Assembly (NCBI GenBank): GCA_900757905.1
Contig: CAAEPN010000204.1
Coordinates: forward strand, 1 to 7,960
DNA length: 7,960 nt
Reading direction: 5' to 3'
Origin: Clostridia bacterium
Lineage (GTDB): Bacteria; Bacillota; Clostridia; Oscillospirales; CAG-382
Under the pieces are notes generated by a model, which was not told the origin of the DNA, searched no databases, and was given only the letters and a program-made list of their open reading frames with translations. The translations under genes were made by a program, and so were the position numbers. Each line of letters starts with the position of its first letter. Within the stretch, counting starts at the first letter, position 1. Shown here one piece after another: positions 1 to 6,498 of the stretch.

Positions 1-1
1 C

Positions 2-3000
2 ACGCGCGGTGAAATGGCAGAGGTATTCTATGCTTCTGTCCCGGCGGATTATCTCAAAGCCGTCAATAATGTTAATTACCTTCCGGACGTCAACGAAAAG
101 GCAGATTACCGCGATGAGATATTAGCCCTTTACCAAGCCGGCGTTGTTATGGGTAATGACGCATACGGCACATTCTATCCGGAAAATCAGATCGTCCGTT
201 CGGAGGCTGCGGCCATCATCAACCGTATCGCCCTGCCGGAAAACCGCCTGCAAAAAACGCTCAAAAAGCGTCCCGATCCGACACCGGCTGTGTACTACAT
301 CGATGATTCGGGCGTTCTGTCCGCAACGGCTTACGGTGCTTACGGTTGGGAATTTGATCCGCGCGGCATTCCGTCCGGCCAAGCTCCGGCACGCATCCAG
401 GTTCTCGATACCAGCAAGACGGAACGCTCCGCCATGCTTCGTGAATTTGCTGAGCAGAAGAGCGGAAAGATCGTTATGGAGACCAATCTGACGCTCCAGT
501 CCGCAAAGAACGGCTTTTATATCAACCTCGGCAAGGGCGAAGAAGTACTTGCCATGAGCTTTGTTACCAAGGACGGCAAATTCTACGCCAAGGAAGCCGG
601 TAAGCTTACCGATACCGGTCTTGCCGTAAGCGACCGCATGACCCTTAAAACGATCACTGACCTTGACGCCAAGACCAATACGCTTATTGCCGACGGTAAA
701 CTTATCGGTACGTATGCTTTGGCGGATGTCAACGCGTCCTCTGTCGATACGCTCGTTTTTTCCAGTGATAAGGAAAGCGAAGTTGTGGCCGATGTTGCCA
801 AAACAAAGCTTTACAGCGGCTATGCATTAAACGATATCTTTATGTCGTGGAACGAACGCGATGGTCTGCCGTATAACTATACGCTTACCAACAGCACGGC
901 GAAAATCATTTCCCTCATTTCAAATGCTTACGACTCTTACAGTGCCGAAATTTCGACCAAGGCCGGAAAGACCGGTACGCTGACGACAAGCTTTGACCCG
1001 ATCTCCCGTAAAGTCGTTTTCGAAATGAAGTTTTTCATGACCGATTATAACGACGGCACAACGTTTGCTCTTATGTCCGGCGATACGGAAATTGCCAAAA
1101 TCGTCACCAAGGGTAAGGAATTTTACACCGGCGACGGAACGCTCTTGCGTTCGTACAATAGCGGCGTATGGCAGACGCTTCGCATTGAAGCCAACACCGA
1201 TTCCGGCGTTCTTTCTTACAGCGTTAACCGTAAAAAGCTCGCTTCCGGCGTGTTCTCGGCTGCTTCCGTAGACGGTATCAAGATTACCACGCCGGCACAA
1301 CAGGATACAAGCATTATTCTTGACGACCTATTCGTCTACAATTCCTTTGACGAACAGCCCGATTACGTTCCGGCTCCCAAAGCAGTCGCTTCCGACGATA
1401 CTATCGTTGGCATTGAAGTCTGCGATATCTGGCGCAACGGCTTCCAGTTCGGTTGGGACTATACCTCGGCTTACGATGAACTTTATCCGTACCTCGGCAT
1501 GTTCGACGAAGGCTCAACGGAAGTTGCCGATTGGGAAACCAAATGGCTCATCGAGCATGGCATTGACTTCAAGCTCGTTTGCTGGTACAGCGGCACGCCG
1601 TCCGAACCGGTCAAAACTCCGCGCAACAGCTTCGCGCTTTCCGCACAGCTCGATTCCAAGTATACCGACCAGATGAAATACGCGATCATGTGGGAAAACA
1701 GCGCGAACCTTCCCACAAACTCTGAACAGTTCCGCAAGAACATTGTCGACTACTGGAAAGAATACTATCTCTACGATAAAGACCGTTATTTCACCATCGA
1801 CAACAAGCCGCTCATTACCATTTACCGTACCGAAACGCTTATGAACATCTTCAAGTCCGAAGAAGCGGTCAAGGCGGAAATCGATTATCTGAGACAGACC
1901 TGTGTTGACCTCGGCTATGACGGCGCTATCATCCTTGTTTGCAACGGCGCAAACGACCAGATAAAGCGCATGGGCTTCGACGGCCGTTATGCCTATAACT
2001 GGGGACAGAATGCATTTGATCCGGAATTCCAAAAGACCAAGCTCACCACACAGGACGAGGAAACCAAGGCGTCCGGCATTACCTCCGTTCCGACAGTTGG
2101 CGTTGGCTTCTGCAATATGTTCTTAGGCCAAGGAAACAGCCGCTCACCGCTCATTACCAAAGAAGATTATACCAATCTCTTAAAGTGGGTCAAGAACGAC
2201 TTCCTCTCGAAGCGTACCGGCGAGCCGTGGCAGACCGATATGCTCATCTTAAGCAACTGGAACGAATTCGGCGAAGGTCATTACATTCTCCCGACCAACC
2301 GAATCGGCTTTGATTATCTCGACGCCATCAGCGACGCCTTTACAAAGCAAGGCGAGCATACCGACCTGCGTCCGGACGATGATACGCGCACACGCTATAA
2401 CGCCTTGTACAACCAGTCCTTCAAGCGTATTCGCCGCTATGAGTTAGCCGACGAAAAAGGAGTGGATTTGGATGATCTTACTGTCACGCTTTCGTATGAT
2501 TTTACAAAATCCGATACAGAGCAGATTTTCCGCAACAGCCACGGCAATGAATTCGTAGAATATACGTCTTCCGGCCTGCACGGCAAAAGCAACGGCGCAG
2601 ACTTTGCCATTATTACAACGAAGGACATCAATATCAACGCCGCTGACGCGGAATACCTGCGTATTATCTATAAGGCAACTGCTGAAACTGAAAAAGTAAA
2701 AGGTCAGATTTTCTTCATAACCGAATCTGATCAGGCATGGAACGAAAAGAAAAACATCAACTTTGACATTGTCGCAGATAACGAATACCATGAATACATC
2801 GTGGATATGTCGGCATGCTCGACATGGAGCGGCCTTATCAAGCGTATTCGCATTGACCCGATCGAACGCGGCAACTGTGAGTACGAAATCACGGAATTTG
2901 AGCTTTTAGACGCACCGACCGGTTATGAGATCTATCTCAATGCCGAAGTCGCTCCGACGCCGGTATCGTTCCAGCCCGTATTCGAAAACGGCGCTCTGTT

Positions 3001-4288
3001 CGCGGCAATCGACCCGTATGCTGCAAGCTTCTATGCAAAGCTCGGTATTTTCTACCGTTGGAACGCCGACAAGCAAGTGCTTTCGCTTTACGGAGCAAAC
3101 GACTCCTATATCATCTTTACCATGGACAGCAACAAAGCACAGACAAATAAGGGTGAGATCACGCTTAAAGGCACGCCTAAGCTCATGGACGGCATTCCCA
3201 TGATCGAAATTGATTCCATGGCAAACGCTCTTGGTCTTAAATTAACGGTTGACGGAAACAAATACACACTCGTCAACCATTATGCAAGCGAAAGCGATGA
3301 TAACAGCGGCCTTGATTTAGTCTGGGATTTCAACATCGACGGCTTTATCGACGGCTTTACGATTGCCTGCGCGGAAATTACCGACCATAAGGATGGCGTA
3401 GTTTCTTTCAAATCCCTCACAAACGGCAGACGTCATGACCCGGTTCTCAACTCTCCGAATATTACGCTTCCGGCCGTCAAGTACGAAAAGGTCGTCGTCC
3501 GCATGGCCTACGACGTAACGGGCGGTGTTGCGGAAGGTGTGGATGAAATTACTTCTTCGCTGTTCTTTGCTCCGCCGAACGGCTCTTTCAACGGAAACGA
3601 TGTCGTACAGATCAAGACCAAAGGCCTTTCCAGCAACGGAAAGTTTATCGATCTCGAATTCGATATGACCGAAAATGTCAACTGGACCTCCACCATCGGA
3701 AAGATTCGTTTCGACCCATTTGAAGCCGAAGGTACTTTCTCGATAGATTCCATTAAGATTCTCCTTACCAATCCCGACGGCGTTGTCCGCATTATCGAAA
3801 AGCCCAAGGAAGTCGTTTGGAATGCCGGTGAAGAACTTGTCAAAGGCGCTCGCTATAACGTTGAAAACGGCAATATGACCGTTATTACCGACCCGGATGA
3901 CGAAGACGCGAAGGCTTTTGAAATCAAGACCACAGCAAGCAACAAGAAATGGACTTACTTCAATATCTTCATGAATTTCGAAGCCGGAAAGACCTACACA
4001 GTTTCTTACCGCATTTATCCGTTAAAGGATTTCCATGGCAATGGTTACGACAAAAACACCATCGGCGGAAACTTTGTGTTTGGCTCCGACGGCGAGACTG
4101 TTTCCAATCACGTCGTCGGTTCGGTCAATGTTGCCGATAACGCCGGATGGCAGCAGGTAACAGCCGAATTTACCATTCCCGACAGCTACAAGGTCTCGAA
4201 CAAGGACTGCTTCCAGTTCTGGTCGAATCCGCTCAACAACTGCGGTGTAAGCTACCTTGTTTCCGATATCCGTATCGAACTTAAATAA
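2..4288 (+). CDS. SLH-anchored surface protein with WbsX/GH99-like glycosidase domain and beta-sandwich modules (5' partial)
   Basis: The frame is open from the left edge, and the first codons (TRGEMAEVFY) match the end of an SLH repeat, so the ATG at 14 is internal and the true start is upstream. Domains by base position: SLH end at 2-58; full SLH repeat at about 73-250; two LamG/concanavalin-like modules at about 401-840 and 841-1350; WbsX/GH99-like barrel at about 1409-2370; beta-sandwich at about 2480-2915; copper-amine-oxidase-N-like stalk domain at about 2923-3282; second copy of the sandwich at about 3320-3770; CBM4/9-like domain at about 3820-4288. The barrel shows ADWETKWLIEHGIDF (from 1526), MWEN (1688), WKEYYLYDKDRY (from 1754) and NWNEFGEGHY (2255-2284). 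The Glu codons at 2264 and 2273 fit the catalytic pair of GH99 enzymes such as endo-alpha-mannosidase. SLH repeats normally bind pyruvylated wall polymers, so the protein should sit outside the cell. Inferred role: binding or cleaving a complex glycan. Some WbsX proteins are annotated as glycosyltransferases, so the activity is uncertain. The coding frame and SLH calls are firm, the barrel good, the sandwich types weaker. Confidence 0.88.
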   Translation, partial: TRGEMAEVFYASVPADYLKAVNNVNYLPDVNEKADYRDEILALYQAGVVMGNDAYGTFYPENQIVRSEAAAIINRIALPENRLQKTLKKRPDPTPAVYYIDDSGVLSATAYGAYGWEFDPRGIPSGQAPARIQVLDTSKTERSAMLREFAEQKSGKIVMETNLTLQSAKNGFYINLGKGEEVLAMSFVTKDGKFYAKEAGKLTDTGLAVSDRMTLKTITDLDAKTNTLIADGKLIGTYALADVNASSVDTLVFSSDKESEVVADVAKTKLYSGYALNDIFMSWNERDGLPYNYTLTNSTAKIISLISNAYDSYSAEISTKAGKTGTLTTSFDPISRKVVFEMKFFMTDYNDGTTFALMSGDTEIAKIVTKGKEFYTGDGTLLRSYNSGVWQTLRIEANTDSGVLSYSVNRKKLASGVFSAASVDGIKITTPAQQDTSIILDDLFVYNSFDEQPDYVPAPKAVASDDTIVGIEVCDIWRNGFQFGWDYTSAYDELYPYLGMFDEGSTEVADWETKWLIEHGIDFKLVCWYSGTPSEPVKTPRNSFALSAQLDSKYTDQMKYAIMWENSANLPTNSEQFRKNIVDYWKEYYLYDKDRYFTIDNKPLITIYRTETLMNIFKSEEAVKAEIDYLRQTCVDLGYDGAIILVCNGANDQIKRMGFDGRYAYNWGQNAFDPEFQKTKLTTQDEETKASGITSVPTVGVGFCNMFLGQGNSRSPLITKEDYTNLLKWVKNDFLSKRTGEPWQTDMLILSNWNEFGEGHYILPTNRIGFDYLDAISDAFTKQGEHTDLRPDDDTRTRYNALYNQSFKRIRRYELADEKGVDLDDLTVTLSYDFTKSDTEQIFRNSHGNEFVEYTSSGLHGKSNGADFAIITTKDININAADAEYLRIIYKATAETEKVKGQIFFITESDQAWNEKKNINFDIVADNEYHEYIVDMSACSTWSGLIKRIRIDPIERGNCEYEITEFELLDAPTGYEIYLNAEVAPTPVSFQPVFENGALFAAIDPYAASFYAKLGIFYRWNADKQVLSLYGANDSYIIFTMDSNKAQTNKGEITLKGTPKLMDGIPMIEIDSMANALGLKLTVDGNKYTLVNHYASESDDNSGLDLVWDFNIDGFIDGFTIACAEITDHKDGVVSFKSLTNGRRHDPVLNSPNITLPAVKYEKVVVRMAYDVTGGVAEGVDEITSSLFFAPPNGSFNGNDVVQIKTKGLSSNGKFIDLEFDMTENVNWTSTIGKIRFDPFEAEGTFSIDSIKILLTNPDGVVRIIEKPKEVVWNAGEELVKGARYNVENGNMTVITDPDDEDAKAFEIKTTASNKKWTYFNIFMNFEAGKTYTVSYRIYPLKDFHGNGYDKNTIGGNFVFGSDGETVSNHVVGSVNVADNAGWQQVTAEFTIPDSYKVSNKDCFQFWSNPLNNCGVSYLVSDIRIELK

Positions 4289-4314
4289 GCCGATACACTC
4301 TATCATTCCTTAAG

Positions 4315-4389
4315 AAAAAACAGCCGTTTACCGATTTCTTCCGCTTTCTCTCCTTTTTGCGGCAAGAACGGTAAAGCGGCTGTTTTTTT
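4315..4389 (+). terminator. Long rho-independent terminator, possibly bidirectional
   Basis: This hairpin begins 26 bases after the stop codon of the surface-protein gene. The arms pair in four blocks: CAGCCG (4321-4326) with CGGCTG (4377-4382), TTTACCG (4327-4333) with CGGTAAA (4369-4375), TTCTT (4336-4340) with AAGAA (4364-4368), and CCGC (4341-4344) with GCGG (4359-4362). Small bulges separate the blocks and the loop is 14 bases. A run of seven T follows at 4383-4389. Six A at 4315-4320 precede the stem and give a U-tract on the other strand, so it could stop transcription both ways. It isolates the surface-protein gene from the cdaA operon. Confidence 0.93.
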
Positions 4390-4422
4390 GTTAAAAGCGA
4401 CATGTTCTTTCCAATACCCGGA

Positions 4423-4465
4423 ATTTTTTAAAAAATGTAAAAAAACATATCTTTTTTGCAAAAAA
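4423..4465 (+). promoter_or_regulatory. Phased A/T-tracts upstream of the cdaA promoter (UP-element-like, probably curved DNA)
   Basis: Just upstream of the -35 box lie a perfect 14-base palindrome (ATTTTTTAAAAAAT, 4423-4436), an A7 run (4439-4445), a T6 run (4452-4457) and an A6 run (4460-4465). The tract centres are about 8 to 12 bases apart, close to one helical turn, an arrangement expected to bend DNA. The stretch 4443-4465 loosely resembles the A-tract/T-tract/A-tract pattern of UP elements bound by the RNA polymerase alpha subunit. Inferred role: raising basal transcription of cdaA. A repressor site at the palindrome is an alternative that the sequence cannot exclude. Confidence 0.5.
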
Positions 4466-4468
4466 CTG

Positions 4469-4497
4469 TTTTCAAACGCTCCCTTTTGTGCTATAAT
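4469..4497 (+). promoter_or_regulatory. Sigma-A-type promoter of the cdaA operon
   Basis: A perfect -10 hexamer TATAAT lies at 4492-4497, preceded by TGC at 4489-4491, which makes an extended -10 element. A -35-like TTTTCA (4469-4474) matches TTGACA at four of six positions, with the ideal 17-base spacer. Transcription would start near 4504, giving a leader of only about 23 bases before the cdaA ATG. That leaves no room for a riboswitch in the leader. No other promoter of this quality was noticed before the downstream genes, so it probably drives all three. Confidence 0.82.
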
Positions 4498-4512
4498 ATT
4501 TACAAATACAGT

Positions 4513-4519
4513 AAGGTGG
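4513..4519 (+). promoter_or_regulatory. Ribosome binding site of cdaA
   Basis: AAGGTGG ends seven bases before the ATG at 4527. It is a good Shine-Dalgarno match, lies downstream of the predicted transcription start, and supports this ATG over any later Met codon. Confidence 0.78.
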
Positions 4520-4526
4520 CGTTGTT

Positions 4527-5381
4527 ATGGATTTTATTCTTTCTCTGTTTGAATTTATTATAAACCGTATTACCTCGATCACCTTTTTCGATATACTGGA
4601 TATTGCAATCGTTTCGGTCGTTTTTTACTACATATTCAAGTTTGTGAGAGACCGCAGAGCAGGGAAGCTGGCAGTGGGCATTTTTCTCATCATACTGTTG
4701 CTTCTTATCAGCGATGTATGCAACATGTATGCACTTAATTTCTTGCTTAGCAATGTTGTTCAGGTCGGCATTATCGGACTTATGATCGTATTTCAGTCCG
4801 AATTACGCTATTTTCTCGAAAAGGTGGGCGGAAACTCATTTATAAGCAGCATCAACCGCAAAAACGACAAGCGCACCTTTTCCGATGTCGTTAAATGTAT
4901 CGACGCGGTCACCGACGCCTGTGCCTCTTTTTCCAGCGAAATGGTCGGTGCGCTTATCGTCTTTGAACGCACGACAAAGCTCGGAGATGTCATCAAGACC
5001 GGCACAATTATTGACGCCGACCCGACCGAGTACCTTATCAAGAATATTTTCTTCAACAAAGCGCCTTTGCATGACGGTGCTTTGGTCATTCGCGGATGTC
5101 GCCTTTATTCAGCCGGCTGCTTCCTGCCGCTCAGCTCCAATGAGGGCATTAACAAAGATCTCGGAACGCGCCACAGGGCTGCGCTCGGCATGAGCGAAAA
5201 CTCAGATGCAGTGGTTGTTGTTGTGTCCGAAGAGACCGGTACGATCTCGACGGCGATCGAAGGAAATTTAACGCGTGATTATACACCGGAATCGCTTCGT
5301 CAGACCCTGATTACACTGCTCGTCGGCTCAGAGGAAGAGAAGAAAAAGGAAAAACCGATCACACGGAGTTTCCGCCGTTAA
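4527..5381 (+). CDS. cdaA: Diadenylate cyclase CdaA (membrane-bound, makes c-di-AMP)
   Basis: This 284-residue protein condenses two ATP into the second messenger c-di-AMP, which in Firmicutes controls potassium and osmolyte transport and cell-wall homeostasis. Three hydrophobic helices lie at about residues 20-40, 47-64 and 69-89, followed by FQSELR (89-94), where the family usually has FQPE, and then the DAC (DisA_N) catalytic domain at about 100-255. The two family signatures are intact: DGA at 183-185 in the context LHDGALVIRG, and RHR at 215-217 in the context GTRHRAALGMSE. The length fits the CdaA class (273 residues in Bacillus subtilis). The tail is highly charged (EEEKKKEKP). It is the first gene of the operon, and cdaR starts 42 bases after its stop. 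DisA is excluded because the DNA-binding domain is absent and membrane helices are present. The assignment is very secure. Confidence 0.97.
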   Translation: MDFILSLFEFIINRITSITFFDILDIAIVSVVFYYIFKFVRDRRAGKLAVGIFLIILLLLISDVCNMYALNFLLSNVVQVGIIGLMIVFQSELRYFLEKVGGNSFISSINRKNDKRTFSDVVKCIDAVTDACASFSSEMVGALIVFERTTKLGDVIKTGTIIDADPTEYLIKNIFFNKAPLHDGALVIRGCRLYSAGCFLPLSSNEGINKDLGTRHRAALGMSENSDAVVVVVSEETGTISTAIEGNLTRDYTPESLRQTLITLLVGSEEEKKKEKPITRSFRR

Positions 5382-5407
5382 ACCGGAAAAATATATTGCA
5401 CGAGTGC

Positions 5408-5415
5408 GGAAAGGA
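5408..5415 (+). promoter_or_regulatory. Ribosome binding site of cdaR
   Basis: GGAAAGGA sits eight bases before the ATG at 5424. It selects that start over the ATG-like ORF opening at 5404 in another frame, which is only a shadow of cdaR. Confidence 0.75.
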
Positions 5416-5423
5416 CGGTTTTT

Positions 5424-6473
5424 ATGGCTCCGATTTCACCCAATTCGAATAAAGAAGTTTTCAAAAACATCGAAACGGATTTTGATACAAACGGCAAACC
5501 CAAGCATGCAAAGAAAGAAAACACACTTTTGCCGAAAATTCTTTCCGTTTTGGCTGCTTTTGCCTTGTGGCTGTATGTCTTTCAGGCTGTGGAGGAAACA
5601 CGTGTTTTTAAGGAGATTCCGATTACTGTCGAAAATTTCAACACGAACCTCGGCCTTGATGTTGTCAGCGGCTACGAAAATACAGTGGATGTGACGATTA
5701 CCGGCACAAAAAGCATTTTAAACGATATCACCTCCAAGGATATCAAGGCTACCGTCGATTTAAGCGATGTCACCGAACGCGGTACGTATGTCAAGGATCT
5801 CACCATTGACGTTCCGACCACCGTCAAAGTAGCTGACAAAAATGTCACACAGCTAAAGATATCCGTCGATAAAACGATCGAAAAACAGATTGAGCTTTCA
5901 CCGGTGCTAAGCTATAATATCCAATATCCCTATGAACTCGGCGCACCGGTACTTTCGACCGATACCGTTACCCTAAAAGGCCCGGAAACCGATATCAATG
6001 CCGTTTCCAAAGCGCTCTTGCAGTTAAACGTAGGAAGCATCAAAAACGCCGTATCCTCCAATGTGGAGGTCACGTTATACGACAGCAACAACTATGAGAT
6101 ACAGTCGAAATACATCGTTATCACGCCATCCGAAGTGGAAATCAACGTTCCGGTGTATAAAACCGTCCTGTATGGCATTCAGCCGGATCTCGTCATCGAT
6201 AAAGACCGCTTTGATTTCGCGGTTTCGCCGTCCGCGCTTTATTTAAAGGGATCGGTGAATGACGTTGAATCGGTAAGCGTTCTAAAAACGCAGCGCGCAT
6301 GGATCGATGCGCCGGGCGAATACGAATTAACGCTCGCACTTCCGGAAAATGTAACTGCCTATTCATCCTATACTGCGGAAGAAGGTACGGCTGTTACCAA
6401 AGTGACCCTTACCGTTACGGAAAAGCCGACGCAGGAAACACAGTCGGATAACACGGGGTCGGCAAACGGTTAG
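5424..6473 (+). CDS. cdaR: CdaR, YbbR-repeat regulator of CdaA
   Basis: This 349-residue protein has a hydrophilic N-terminal stretch (residues 1-34), one membrane helix at about 35-55 with the LWLYVF signature typical of YbbR proteins, and a long beta-rich part expected outside the membrane. Three YbbR-type repeats can be made out at about 61-155, 155-248 and 246-333. Each runs through an x-V-x-x-x-G segment (VDVTITGTK, VTLKGPE, ALYLKGSV) and ends in an alternating-valine strand. The last 16 residues are a polar Thr/Gln/Ser/Asn-rich tail. In B. subtilis and relatives CdaR binds CdaA and modulates its cyclase activity; the B. subtilis protein is longer (about 480 residues, four repeats), so this one seems to have one repeat fewer. 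Its position after cdaA strongly supports the call. It has no catalytic motif and probably senses or relays envelope state. Confidence 0.93.
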   Translation: MAPISPNSNKEVFKNIETDFDTNGKPKHAKKENTLLPKILSVLAAFALWLYVFQAVEETRVFKEIPITVENFNTNLGLDVVSGYENTVDVTITGTKSILNDITSKDIKATVDLSDVTERGTYVKDLTIDVPTTVKVADKNVTQLKISVDKTIEKQIELSPVLSYNIQYPYELGAPVLSTDTVTLKGPETDINAVSKALLQLNVGSIKNAVSSNVEVTLYDSNNYEIQSKYIVITPSEVEINVPVYKTVLYGIQPDLVIDKDRFDFAVSPSALYLKGSVNDVESVSVLKTQRAWIDAPGEYELTLALPENVTAYSSYTAEEGTAVTKVTLTVTEKPTQETQSDNTGSANG

Positions 6474-6486
6474 AATGCGGCCGCAT

Positions 6487-6494
6487 AGAGAGGA
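6487..6494 (+). promoter_or_regulatory. Ribosome binding site of the FAD-dependent oxidoreductase
   Basis: AGAGAGGA precedes the ATG at 6499 by four bases (five from the AGAGG core). It supports this start, 25 bases after the cdaR stop, and implies translation from the same mRNA as cdaR. Confidence 0.72.
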
Positions 6495-6498
6495 AATA

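Noticed and set aside
14..16. ATG at 14 as the start of the surface-protein gene
   Set aside because: The frame is open to the left edge and the four codons before it complete an SLH motif (TRGE-MAEVFY). There is no room for a signal peptide, which an SLH protein needs, so the start lies upstream.
1514..2032. 172-codon minus-strand open frame inside the surface-protein gene
   Set aside because: It is opposite the conserved WbsX/GH99-like domain, has no recognisable product, and fits the long antisense frames that codon bias commonly produces.
4390..4468. Small RNA or riboswitch (for example a c-di-AMP ydaO-type element) upstream of cdaA
   Set aside because: The stretch is AT-rich homopolymer tracts upstream of the predicted transcription start, and the leader is only about 23 bases long, so no structured aptamer fits.
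5380..5421. Possible hairpin between cdaA and cdaR (AAACCG with CGGTTT, and GCAC-GA-GTGC at 5398-5407)
   Set aside because: The outer stem is only six pairs over a 30-base loop, the inner one has a two-base loop, and there is no terminator T-run. It overlaps the cdaR ribosome binding site but is too weak to call regulatory.
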